Part shown: positions 33,921 to 48,989 of the stretch, piece by piece
How positions within the stretch are numbered: position 1 is the first letter of the stretch
Layout: every line of letters starts with the position of its first letter
Origin: Davidsoniella eucalypti
Taxonomy: Eukaryota > Ascomycota > Sordariomycetes > Microascales > Ceratocystidaceae
DNA length: 64,000 nt
Assembly (NCBI GenBank): GCA_004009845.1
Contig: RMBW01000008.1
Location: 248,001 to 312,000 of the forward strand
Direction of reading: 5' to 3'
Translations under genes and position numbers: made by a program
Notes under the pieces: generated by a model
Databases searched by the model: none
What the model was told of the DNA's origin: nothing
What the model saw: only the letters and a program-made list of their open reading frames with translations

Positions 33921-36485
33921 ATATATCATATCTATAGAACTATTAACTATTTGATTGCCACAAAAACAGGGTTGTACTTTAGCATGTAAGACATTTGCGT
34001 ACGGCGCGACAGATATCATGGACATACTTGACTCGGCAACATCACGATAGGGTTATATGGGGTTGTCACATGTTTTGATATCAAGTTACTACATTTGTGG
34101 TTGTCAAACCATAATTGGTTTTACTAGTTCGTACAGCAGATTCAGCACACGATCTTTCTTTTGTTTCATGTTTAAACAGATACTAGCACCGTAATTTAAC
34201 AACTCTTTATTCAGAGGAGGTAATCTGACTGCCAAGTGACATGTTTTTTGTGATGGCCAGGTCGGTGTGCCTTTTGACCAGGTTTGACTGCTAGCGACCG
34301 ACACCACGGCAAGTGGAGGAGATAGGCAAGAAGTGGGAAAACTTTGGACTATGGCTAGAAGAAGATTTCAAAGACAACGCGAGGTTCTTCTGAATTGTTT
34401 CGAGTCATGGTAGGAATAAATCGGGGAATAAATTAAATATGTGCGAAGCGAGAATAATGATTGGCGGCGTGATGATGGTAGCCAAACTGAAGCTTGACAC
34501 GTCAAAAATGGCGTTGATCGGGTGATTAAGTTCAATGTGAAACATGCAATGGCACAGTATATGATTCAATAGCGATGATTTATGTATGGTATAACATTGT
34601 ATGCAGAAGATTCGAGACTCAATATATCCCTGAAAAATCGAAGTATAACCTATGCCTTTGTATATAACTTTGGCTGCTAACGACAACTGAGATGGTTTTG
34701 GCTTGGAAGTATTCAAGATTTTGTTATTAGAAGCTTTCAAGACAGACTCTTTAGGCATATAGATTAAGAATTGGCGGGATGAAACACGGTGAATTATATG
34801 GCAGCATTCCAGAAGTCCGATTCAATCATGCCAGACTGCCTGTGGGATCAAGAACCCACATTGAAATTTACTTACTGGCAATACGAGATTGCTGATGGCA
34901 TACTAGAAAAGTGTTCACATGATCAAAAGTGCCGTTAGTTGTATAGGTTTTTTTTGCAAAGAAATAAGGAGGGCAAAAAAGCATAGCACGAGACGGCTTT
35001 GTAGTCGTTAGAGCAGGCCATAAAGGCACTAATAAATAGTCCGGTTGGTGTTGTCTGACTTGCTAGCCCGGGGAACTGTCGATGACGTGGGGATACGGCA
35101 GATATAGGCATTTGCAATAAAAAAGGAACAAAAAAGAGCGATTCGACGTATTGCTACAGGGAGAAGGCCTATTGCACCCAAAGATATGCTGCCTCTGCCC
35201 TGCAGAAAGTCTGATTGAGGATGTGGTGAAAAAAAGAAAAAAAGTCTAGGCCGGGCTGTAATTCCAGACGACAAGAGTTGCTTTCTCTGTTTAGTTGTAA
35301 TAGCACTTCGCAGTGTCAATATGGCAGAGTTTTGGCCGCGTGGCTCTAGCAAATCCCTGTACAGCTACTAGTACAACGATATTGTTGCTGAGCAGTAGCT
35401 GTAACCTTGTAAGTCGAAGGATATCAAAGAGGAAAAGCCATAGTGCGATAGCAGATTCTGCATAATACACGGTTCAAGAGTCTAGAAAGAGACAAACCAT
35501 AGTAGAAAGCCCGTTATGCTTGTATTCTAGGCTGTACAGAGCCGGTCTTGTTTTGTGCACGATGTTGGTTGCTGGTCGGGCGTTCGATGGCGGGGATCAG
35601 CTCTGTGGAAGACCCGCTTTGTGATCATCCTTAAGTTTCCGACCCAGCTTCTGTAGGCAAGCGAGCGGCGGGCAAAGAGCAAAAGACAGCACGCTGATGT
35701 TGGCATATTGCATTGGTCTGTGGTCTGTGGTAGCTGGATTGGCATGCTGGCTATAGCGGATGGCCCGCCTGTATCTACAGCGGCCTACTCTTTCTCAGTG
35801 TGGCCTTTGTTCCTTCTGTTTTGAGGGTCCAGAGCCGGCCTCATCGCTGCCAAAAACCCTCACGTTTTTATTTTTTTTTTTAATATTCTAATTCTTGTCC
35901 GTTTTTGGCCCAACCTAGTTCTGGCATCATCATCATCATCATCATCGTCATCAAAGACCGCGGCAATTGGCTTTTGAATTTCATCGCAGTATCATTTTCC
36001 TGCTCATCTTTATCGAAAGGTTTTGCCTTTTTTATCCTACTGGTCACGGCTTTTTTTTTGGGTCGTTGGCTGGGCGAAGAAAAAACCCCTCCATATATGC
36101 AGCCTGCCCATCTGGAAAACGAACCCCTCTCTTTTTCCGCCTGGCCCTGAACCTACCGTTGGCCTGCTGCTGCTTCATAGTTCGGCTTGTACATGTGTCT
36201 CTTGTCTGCTAGACTTCGAGCCTTGGTTTAGTGAAGACCTGGTGCTGTCCAGCCGCTTTTCTTCCTTGACTCCTTATCGTTGTCTTGTCTTGTCTCGCCT
36301 CTCCGATCTCGACACGCCCGACCTACCGCCTCGAGGCCGGCATCTCTCCCCTCATCTACTCCTCGATAACAACACATATCACGTACTCTGTCCGTGCCAT
36401 ACCGCTGAGATCTCGATATCTTGTTGCCGTCATCCCAGTATCATAGCTCCCACGTCTCACCGTCGTCGTGACCACTACCACTACA
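33921..36485. other. PKC1 upstream region, 2.6 kb without a gene
   Basis: No supported gene; open frames such as 34405-34758 and 35029-35352 lack family resemblance. From about 35860 onward the DNA is T/C-rich, consistent with a long 5' leader and core promoter of PKC1, and includes a CAT microsatellite at 35925-35952. Confidence 0.5.
35925..35952. repeat. CAT/ATC microsatellite
   Basis: About eight CAT units with one CGT interruption, roughly 540 bases upstream of the PKC1 start codon, within the probable promoter or 5' leader. Confidence 0.85.
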
Positions 36486-40385
<3,900 letters not shown>

Positions 40386-41876
40386 ATCTCGTCTTGTCTT
40401 GCTTTGGTATCTAGATATTGCTGGTCGTTTTATCTCCTGTTTGTTAAAGTATAAACAGAAGAAAAGATCTTTTTTTGAATACATTTTTTTTCTTTGCCTG
40501 GCCAAACGTAACTTTTCGTGTCTGACCAGGACGGCCCTTCTAATTATAGTATGGTATATCTTCTTCTCTTCTCATTTAGTATATGGCATCATTATCACCA
40601 TGTCTTATTTATCTATTTTCATCGCCCTTCTTTTTTTTCCGTCCTTTCTTGGCCAAGTGTATATGCGTGGTTTATGGTGTCTTTGTTTTTGGGTTTATTT
40701 TTTGGTTTCCTCTATTATGTTTCATCACATATTCAGGATTTACTTCTAGTTCATCATCAACATGCATGTGAATTGCATTATTTCAGTCTCTAGTTTTTTA
40801 TTTCCCCTCACCATGTTGGTAGTAGAGACAACAAAGCCTTGAACAGATCCTGATATATCTCAAGTATTATGCTCTTGATATGTGACATTGAAGATATCCA
40901 TTCATGGCATTCTGGACCGTTCTTCCATATTGGGTTGTTTGTTCCGTGGATCAGGACTTTACTTTCGTTATGGCGGTGAAGTCATCAGCCAAGTTCAAAA
41001 AGGCAAAGATGATGTAAGGCTCATGAGGAGTCTCGCTTAAAGTAAGACGAAAACTGTCGGGATTGTATACGTTGTGGTATGTGATATGAACAAGCTGCAT
41101 ATATGTCCCATATGTACACCTATGTGGAATCAAATAGGTGTTTTCATACAGTACAAAATCAGACTGTTTATGTTTAACACAGAAATCAGTGCAGATCTTA
41201 GCATCATCCCTATTCATAACGACGTCATAGATTAGAGCAACACAAGATATACCAAGTTCTCCTATCTAGGGGATCCAATCAGTAAATCAGTATTATCTTG
41301 ATGAATGGTCAATTACATATCCTTAGCCTCAATATTCCTTCCTCTCCTATTTGGCAGAAAGGCCTCCGGATGGACAAAAACTGTACTACTCATAGTTGAT
41401 ATTCAAAAAGTCCGACCGTCCTTTTTTTCTTCCTTTCTTGGGATGCAAGTCAAAGGAGGATTTCGACGGCAAAAAAAAAAGTCTATCTGCGGGTTTTTTT
41501 GATATATCAGAACAATCCTCAAAGTGGCAAACAAAAAAAGGACAATCAAGCATTCGTGTCAAAAACTAAACTACTAGGCCGAAAGTCTTATCAAGTCAAA
41601 GTAGTCAAAGTGAGATGACAGAGAAAATGAGCTACCAGAACAAAAGTGCCGCATATTCCTGTTTCCTTCAACGTTACTTATCGGACACTTTAGTTTTTCT
41701 AAATGTAGTTATTCATCACCCGTTCATCCTATTTGCGTCATTTCAGTTATGATACCAAAAAACATATATGAACCCTAACCCTAGGGTCATCTAAACTTAC
41801 GTCCACCATCACAAACTTTGTTACCAAAACCACCACTAGAAAAACGGCCACAAAAGTATCGTCAAGATGACGAAGC
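40386..41876. other. PKC1 3' region and gene-free interval
   Basis: T-rich DNA downstream of PKC1 (40386-40800), then AT-rich sequence without a supported gene. A short telobox-like AACCCTAACCCT lies near 41772-41783. Confidence 0.5.
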
Positions 41877-41881
41877 AAAAA
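41877..41881 (-). terminator. Pol III T-run terminator after tRNA-Pro
   Basis: On the minus strand five consecutive T follow the tRNA-Pro 3' end by about nine bases, the standard RNA polymerase III stop signal. No equivalent run follows tRNA-Phe. Confidence 0.75.
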
Positions 41882-41890
41882 GAGATGTTG

Positions 41891-41981
41891 GGGTCTTGCC
41901 GTGGATCGAACACGGGACCTCTCGCAAGCTATGCTATAGGGTTAACCCTAAGCGAGAATCATACCACTAGACCACAAGACC
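41891..41981 (-). tRNA. tRNA-Pro(AGG), with 19-nt intron
   Basis: Minus-strand cloverleaf. The acceptor arm GGTCTTG pairs with CAAGACC, with discriminator C. The D arm is GTCTAGTGGTATGAT, typical of fungal tRNA-Pro; anticodon stem CTCGC/GCGAG; T arm GTGTTCGATCCAC. Anticodon AGG lies at 41949-41947. The intron (41945-41927) follows position 37 at the canonical site, and its AACCCT can pair with the anticodon-side AGGGTT, as expected for a splicing-competent precursor. It lies 36 nt downstream of tRNA-Phe on the same strand. Confidence 0.95.
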
Positions 41982-42017
41982 AACGGAAGGGTTAGTCCGA
42001 GACGGACTCGGACGAAC

Positions 42018-42112
42018 TGGGGCAAACCGGGATTGAACCAGTGACCTTTAGATAACAGAAACCACTGAAGTTGAGCTTCAGTCTAACGCGCTCCCAACTG
42101 CGCCATTGCCCC
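42018..42112 (-). tRNA. tRNA-Phe(GAA), with 22-nt intron
   Basis: Minus-strand cloverleaf with acceptor GGGGCAA/TTGCCCC and discriminator A. D arm GCGCAGTTGGGAGCGC, anticodon stem TTAGA/TCTAA, T arm CTGGTTCAATCCCGG. Anticodon GAA is at 42079-42077. The intron (42075-42054) sits one base 3' of the anticodon, and contains CTTCAG, which pairs with CTGAAG of the anticodon loop. No T-run follows before the tRNA-Pro gene. Confidence 0.95.
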
Positions 42113-43606
42113 AAGGAATTCTTGAAAACTTAGAGTTTAGGAGACCTTAAGAAGGCTGTTTGGAGCCAGATTTTGCAAGTTGGAACCTATGGCCGTTGTG
42201 GAGAGGAGGGCATCAAATATCTGGCCGGAAGATAGTCCGGCGTCGTAGTATCATAGTAGTTATGGATATCAAACTACAGTCGTGGCCAAAGTTTTTGACC
42301 ACCTAAGAGTTTCTAGCAAGATGATATGTATCAACCCACTGCCTATACCCAGAACATGCCGTTGGATTGATGTAGAATCAGAGTATGTAGATAGACGCTA
42401 TAGAGTGGGAAAACTGAATGATAGTTGTTTTACTAATAGTTAAGATTCAATGATATTCGTTAAATCTTGCATTGTTATCTCTGCTGTGAAGGTTGAAGCA
42501 TATATAAAATATCTCTGTGCCATTAAAGTTTCGGTGTAGATGCATTGCATTAGGAGTAGAGAAGACAAGAGAGAACGAGCTTTGCAGAGGACCAAACAAT
42601 AGATGCAAATGTGATAAATTATAGTATCAGCGGCAGTAGCGGTTGCGATACAATCATTAAGTTGATAGAAGAAAAGTGTAGTACATGTGAATTTGGGGAG
42701 ACAATTGCTACGGTAGCACGATCATAGACATGGTTTAGAGGTTCTCTAGGGGAAAAGAAGGCCAGTGCTTCTTATTATCGGACAAGGTACATAGTAAGCA
42801 TGCTACTAAAGACATAGAGTGTAGAATGCTACTAAATTCAGTTAGTTATATTTGACCTCCCTCGGACAATACAGTTTAGCATTGAGATAAGATTACGAGA
42901 AAACAGGATGTCTAAAGGTCAAAGAGAAAAAAAAAAAGATAATTGTCACTGCTACTGTTACATGATTTTCCTAACTATACGGCATTGTTCAATGGTTCGT
43001 TACGTTAGATATTCATCCTTTTCGCCTAGGCCTAGTCCTCCTGGGACGACATGAAAAGACCTCAGATATTGCATTAAGAAAATAGGGCTGCCGCTTCTGC
43101 GTGCGTATACATATGTACATATTAAAATCATGATAGTAGATATATTTAATATTTAATATGTGTGTATGTTTATATATGCCTCATTGGCAAAAGATGCGCA
43201 AGAACAGTTTAACTAAGAATAAAAGAGAATGTAACAAATATGCACCATCTATATACACATAGTGTTAAACGGAAACGCCATGTAGGGTGAAGAAGTATTG
43301 TACCTAAAAGTGATAATGTAGGTAGACAAACAAAGCTTGGACTCTATATAAAGTATAGACAGAAAAAGATCCAAGAAAAGAGAGACGTAAGAAAACGTAG
43401 AAGTACAAGCCTTACAATGCCACGGGCCCCAAAGAAACGTGACACGAGGTGATATCCACTCACAAATACATGTATATGGCTATTAACTATCCAAGAAACT
43501 TGATCGAAGTTAAGAATCATGTAGACGAAGAGTGAATGTGAAACTAGCATTAAAGCTAGTATTCAGTGATGAGGATATTCCTATCAAACTATCACTAGTG
43601 TTGTAT
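42113..43606. other. gene-free interval between tRNA pair and SHE9
   Basis: AT-rich, no supported gene; contains the tRNA-Phe 5' flank and the 3' flank of SHE9. Confidence 0.5.
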
Positions 43607-45166
43607 TTAACGAGAGCCCATGACTACGGCGGCAATGGCAGCAGTAACAATAGTTCCAAAGGCAACGCCTTCGAACAATAACGTTGTGGCATCACGCATA
43701 CGCAGGTCAATTGCACGTTCGGAAGAGAGGTCATCCGCAAGATCCCGCCATAGTTTTGGCGTATACAAAAACTCCTCCCATGATAGACTAGAAGTCAGTG
43801 GCATGGGGAAATATAGCGCTAGGGGACCTTTGGTAGTGTAAGCCGGGGAGCACTGTGGGGTGGAGGGAACAGAGCAGGTATTAGGTTCTGTGGTTGTGGT
43901 TTCTATTGGGAAAGAGGCAATTTTCTCTTCGGTCTCAGTCAGTTCAGTAACGGGGACTACAGGCTCCGTAACGACGACTTGAAGTGCAGGAGGATGAGCC
44001 AAAGCATGGGCCTTTGCGACATTATCCTCTATAGTCTTCATGACGTGGTCAAGTCTGTCACGAACTTCTTCTAGAACGGCCTTTTCTTCCTCGACAACGC
44101 CCTTAACCAAGCGGTTACGTTTCCATGGCTCGGCAATAAACTGCAAACCTAGGAATAGGATGATATTGACGCCCATGAGACCCCAAGTTCCCCAGGTACT
44201 AGCACGTCGAATGCGGTCACTCCAGATCTGTTCTTCGTGATAACGACGCAAGATACCCTGGTTAAGCTTGGTGCTTAGACTTTGTTCGTCTGCTTCAGCT
44301 TCAGTAAGGTTCTCCGAGGCCTGTGAGACCTGACTCTCCATCTCATGGTCTGTTCGATAGAGTTGGGTAAATCGCTCGAGGTCGGACGGGGTCCAGGCAT
44401 CTTTGCGAGCTAGTAGAGTAGTTACTTCACGCTGGGTGGCAGCTCTCCGGGCATGCATGGTCTTGTACTGTATACGAGAAGAACGGACAAGGCTCTGGGC
44501 ATCAGCCAGAGCCAATTCAAGCTGTGCATTGGAGCTCTTGATATCCTCGATGGGCGTATAGCCAGTGAGGGTGTTTAGTGTTGCACTGGCATTGACTACA
44601 CGGTGCTGGACATTATCCATGAACACGCTGAAGCGTTCGGCCAGAGCTTTACGAGTGTCCTCTATGTTTCTCTGCAGCTCCTCCTTGTTGAACTGAGGCA
44701 GTTTGGAGCCATTGGACGGTGATGGTGACGACGAAGAGGAGGGGGGGTCGGCAGCAGAGGTGGTGGTACCAGACGACGAGGTAGGAGTAGCCAAGGTCGA
44801 GGATGGATCGGAAGAAGTTGGAGGTGTCGATGACGTCGTTGACTCGTTCGAAGGGGAGGATTCGACAGATGGAGGGGCAGATTGTGGTGCAGTAGAATCC
44901 TTGGATAGCGAAGATGGTGGTGGATTCTTGATAATCTGAGCAAAGGGCGAGTTGTCGTTGTCAACAAAGGCCGAGTCGGAAGAGGGCGGTTTCTTCTGGT
45001 CGCTCGAGTACATGCGTAGACGGATGGTAGCAGCAGCGGACGGCGACTGGGCGAGTGATGGGCGAGACACTGAAAGTGCCAGGCGGCTAGGCGTTACTTG
45101 GGCGCCATTCACAGCACGTATGACGCCTAGAGAGAGGCGTATACTAGGCCTCAACAGGGCATCCAT
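43607..45166 (-). CDS. she9: SHE9/MDM33 mitochondrial inner-membrane protein
   Basis: Single-exon gene for 519 aa. She9/Mdm33 is an inner-membrane protein whose matrix coiled coils act in inner-membrane division and morphology. Residues 1 to about 52 are an Arg/Ser/Ala-rich mitochondrial presequence. Residues 57-155 are a low-complexity Ser/Thr/Pro segment. From 156 the SHE9 core runs with predicted coiled coils (160-320): FNKEELQRNIEDTRKALAER, YTPIEDIKSSNAQLE and RFTQLYRTDHEMESQVSQA. A membrane segment lies at 326-345 (WGLMGVNIILFLGLQFIAEP), a further coiled coil at about 350-390, and a C-terminal hydrophobic segment at 494-516. The ATG at 45166 is chosen; the frame is open for 25 more codons but only from a TTG. 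A second long frame on the opposite strand is a shadow of the Ser/Thr-rich segment. Confidence 0.92.
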   Translation of the reverse strand: MDALLRPSIRLSLGVIRAVNGAQVTPSRLALSVSRPSLAQSPSAAATIRLRMYSSDQKKPPSSDSAFVDNDNSPFAQIIKNPPPSSLSKDSTAPQSAPPSVESSPSNESTTSSTPPTSSDPSSTLATPTSSSGTTTSAADPPSSSSSPSPSNGSKLPQFNKEELQRNIEDTRKALAERFSVFMDNVQHRVVNASATLNTLTGYTPIEDIKSSNAQLELALADAQSLVRSSRIQYKTMHARRAATQREVTTLLARKDAWTPSDLERFTQLYRTDHEMESQVSQASENLTEAEADEQSLSTKLNQGILRRYHEEQIWSDRIRRASTWGTWGLMGVNIILFLGLQFIAEPWKRNRLVKGVVEEEKAVLEEVRDRLDHVMKTIEDNVAKAHALAHPPALQVVVTEPVVPVTELTETEEKIASFPIETTTTEPNTCSVPSTPQCSPAYTTKGPLALYFPMPLTSSLSWEEFLYTPKLWRDLADDLSSERAIDLRMRDATTLLFEGVAFGTIVTAAIAAVVMGSR

Positions 45167-48100
45167 TGTACAACGACACAGCACAGCGAAAAAAAAAGGT
45201 GCTGGGAAAAGGGGGCCAAAAAGTGTACTGAGGACAGACAAGCTCTAACGCAAGTGGCGGCCCTGGAATGGACTAACGGATTCGAGAGACGGCAGGCTGA
45301 ATTGAAGGAGACAAGGCTCACTTCACTTCACTGGAAGCTTGTGTGAGGTTCCAGTAACAGAAGCAACAACAAGCTGCTGAAAGCTGCAGAATTCGTTGAG
45401 CGCAGGCGCGCGCGCTTCTGGAATTGAGCACTAAAAGAAAGAGCGCAAATCAAGAGCAGACGATGACGACAAGGCCGCCACACACATGCAGGTGCAGATG
45501 CAGTTGTCTTTTTTTCTGCGGTGTTTTAGGGGTTGTTGTCAGTCAGCTTGCCAGCCTCGACTTTGAACGGGTCCGTTTGTTGGCGTTAGGGTAGACGGGC
45601 TAATTAGCACTGACAAAAAACTGGCTAACTTCTTACTACTACTTTTCCTTCCTTGACGACAACACCCCTTCTTCTCTGTTGCTTCATGACAGGTCAAGAT
45701 GCCGAAAAGAGCCAGATGGGTGCTGTCAGGGCTACGACATCGACCGTAATGCAAAACTCCGCCGAGCTCTCCGCCCAGCCAACGCCCAACACGTCTGTTT
45801 ATCTTGTTCAGCGTAGTCAAGTTGCTAGCTCATCGTTTGGTAATGCTTGGTCTAGCTGAAGCTGCAATGCTGGCTGACATACAGACGCCCCGCTTTTCTC
45901 TACCATTTTTGTGTCTCTTTCTGTGTCCCGCTTTGCCATATTACTGCATCAAATTCTGCCGTTTTGTCGTACATCTGCTATACATATGTAACTGTGAGTA
46001 TTATTATGGACTTGCTTGTATCCACACCGCTTTTTGCTAGTACAACCCTTAGCCAATGCCTACGCAGCGAGCCGAGCTGCGGCACAGGGTTAGTCGCAGT
46101 AGGAGCCTGGCCTTTTACCCGGCACCGTTTGCCGACATCCCGGACGGAAGGTCCTATTATGGGCGGCAACAGCCACATATGCGGCTAAACACATAATTTT
46201 TCCAGTACTATAGCATTGAGCAACCACGGAGCGTTTAATTTTGCACCCGAGAGGAACCCTAGCACTATTTTATTACCTGATTAGTTCCTTCTATAGCCAT
46301 AATGTAGTGCCAGTGGCTGCCTATTGCGGGACATTTCAAACATCTCATTTTTTTTAACCTTGTTCTTTTACCTTGTTTGGGTTTTTATTGTCCATACAGA
46401 TACATATGTACATACATCCACACATGCAGATAGTTATACTTCATATGGCACCAAAATCAACAACGCATACCTTTGTACACAGTTATCGCTACGGGCGGCT
46501 TATTGCCTTTTGCCTTTTCCCCTTGAGTTATTGTCTTCAACTGCGGCTTAAAAGAAGCTCAATAATGCGAAAATCTCCGCCGATCAACTAATTTCTCGGC
46601 CGTATCATGGATATACAGGTTTTACTTATTATCTATTCAATATGTAATGTACATACAACTAGATTATGTTCTTTATTTGTTTCCGTGTCATTTTACGGAG
46701 CGTTCGACAAGCACATAGAGAAATTTCTGATCTATTGTGGATTGTTGTCTTTATGCGTAACTCTTGGCGGGATTTTCCGTCCATTTTGCACAAGTTCTTC
46801 AAAGGCGACACAAGGCTCTTGCCACACCGGCGTCGTCGAGAGACACAATGGTGAAGACCCTAAAGAAGGCCCAAATACCGCGCGTTCCTGGATTTAACTC
46901 GAAGCGGAACCCTTATTATTACAAGTATCGTGTTTGCCACACTCCCAAGCTAGAAAACTTCCATAGCAATCGACGTAACCAGAAACGTCGGGTGAAAGAC
47001 CCTTCCTGGACATCCTAAACGGCCTATTATCTTTAGTGGGGCTTTATCGGCGTACAATTTTTTAATTGGTGTTTTCTTTCAAACTTGTTTCTGCCATATG
47101 CAGAGACCCACTTGAACCGTCCGACTTGACAGCCTCATTTCGGGAATAGAGTCGTCATTGGCTCCCTTATCGCTGGTAGGACCCGCTTTTCGTTTTCGTC
47201 GATAGCAGCCTTGTGCAAGGTACCTCTGTACTGTCTGGCAACCATGACACAAGTACCACCCGCTATCACGACGTCATAACATGTACACATAAATCTAGTG
47301 CATGTAAGTACCTAGGTATCGAAGTAACTTGTATTGTTGTACCGATGTACTAGCGTCTTTGAAAAAAAATTCATCTTCGTTTCCGTCTCTGCTTTGTCTC
47401 TCATCCGGGGCCTGCGTAGTGCCGTGTATTGTTCATGTATCTGTATGTGCGTAGCTTACTAACAACTGCCTTTGGCCGATTATTGGCCTCTGCACCAGAA
47501 AAAATCAGTTGAAAGAAGACCCCTCTTGCTAAAACCCTGACGCTAAAACCCTGAGCCCGATCGGTGTTCCTCCGGCCCCTCCCCCTTGAAACCCTGGACC
47601 CGAACGGCGAGCCCCTACAGACGCAGATAATATGTGTACAGGTTCAACCCAGAGTTAAGCGGCTCTGGACAGCGTCATCGACCTATCAGTTTCAAGTACA
47701 GACAAAGTAAGCCGTAAGCCGTAGGGCGTTGGTAGGCTATGGGTATTCTAGCTAGCGCCATGTACCGGTAAGATAGCGGCCGTTTACACATACAACTACA
47801 GCACACACAGTCTTGGCTATAGTGCGGCATTTCTTAGTGCGGCTGCAAATACTACAAAGGATCTCCCTAGTGGGTCGTGGCTGGAGCCTCAATAATGGAG
47901 CTGCAAATGGAAGCTGCAAATGGACGGTCCAGCGATTCTACTGGAGCCAACACTGGGGCGTTCTCGGAGCCTTTGACGGGGAGAGTGCGGCCGCTGACTG
48001 CTGTCATTCGCAGGAGGCGTGCTTTTATGGATCTGTATGACGCCATTAACGAAGCAGTGGCTGTTCCTTCTTCCTGCAGTGCGTTCATTTCGTCGATTTG

Positions 48101-48989
48101 CCAGGTTTTTTTTTTGTTGTATTTTTAGTATTTTTTGTTTATCTACGTGTTGAGGTGCTGCAGCCAAGCTGCTTTAGGCTTTGTTTTTGCATGATGAGGT
48201 GCGCCGATACGACGTGGGGCCGTCGGAGCCGCAGATGAAGGGCAACTTTGACGCTCTCGGGCGGCCTAGGAGCTAATGAACCACACTAATAATACTTGGA
48301 TAATACTTGGCTTACATAATAAATAAATAGGATACTGGGCCGGGCTAGCAAAACTAGCACGGCGTTAGTACTGCAGCTGCCGTGGCCGTGGCTTTCTGAA
48401 GCAGGCTAACCACACTAACCAGACTGTGTGGATATTTTTGGCCACTGATTATTAGGACGTGCTTGTAATATGTGCATTAGTATCCAGATGCTTGTGCTTG
48501 TAGATGGCCATTTACCGGCATCATAACAATTACAATCAATCCACAATCGTACACCCAGATTTCCCGAAAGAGGGTGTGTGAATGAAAAGTTGGCACCATG
48601 GTAGGTGTAGATGTAGATACATCATCATGTACATTATGTACATGGCAGATGTACTCTTTTCTATCTTGTTTCTAGAGGGAAAATATACTGGAATTGTATA
48701 GAGAATAAGGAAGTCAATGCTATACAGGACCCTGTGAAGAGTTATAGCGCAAGTCCGTAACATCGATTATTCCGTATCTCTCACATCTTTCGTCCATATC
48801 CTCGTCTGTCTCCTCGAGTATAAGAAGTCGGGTCTCCTGCTCCTCTTCATCGCTCTTGTTTCCCTTTGATATCCAGATCATCACACTCCTTCCAGCTTTT
48901 CCATTCCTTACTCTGCTTTCTTGCAAGATATCCTTTGCCCAGATCATCTATTCTATCATCGTTTCTATATTCTCAAACCAACCGTCAAA
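45167..48989. other. 3.8-kb interval without a supported gene
   Basis: Contains the SHE9 promoter, two short open frames of unclear status (45653-45859 and the basic frame at 46848-47018), and the promoter of the HAD phosphatase. Imperfectly repeated TAAAACCCTGA units occur at 47529-47553. Confidence 0.45.
46848..47018 (+). CDS. possible small basic protein, 56 aa (uncertain)
   Basis: Open frame from an ATG with context ACAATGG. The product has many Lys, Arg, Asn and Tyr residues, for instance NSKRNPYYYKYRV and HSNRRNQKRRVKDP. Just upstream, in another frame (46666-46854), lies RDFPSILHKFFKGDTRLLPH followed by four Arg. Composition of both is unlike the random AT-rich frames around, which hints at a real small gene or a decayed coding region, possibly with an intron or frameshift. 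No family is recognised and no function is proposed. Confidence 0.25.
   Translation: MVKTLKKAQIPRVPGFNSKRNPYYYKYRVCHTPKLENFHSNRRNQKRRVKDPSWTS

Noticed and set aside
41772..41783. AACCCTAACCCT as an interstitial telomere
   Set aside because: Two units only; short teloboxes occur by chance or as promoter elements.
45167..45241. N-terminal extension of SHE9 by 25 residues
   Set aside because: Starts at TTG, and the ATG at 45166 directly precedes a typical mitochondrial presequence.
45653..45859. 68-codon plus frame divergent from SHE9
   Set aside because: Ser/Thr/Gln-rich, no recognisable domain; overlaps probable SHE9 upstream DNA. Could be a small gene but unsupported.
47529..47553. TAAAACCCTGA repeats as telomeric sequence
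   Set aside because: Only two imperfect units, not the fungal TTAGGG/CCCTAA array.
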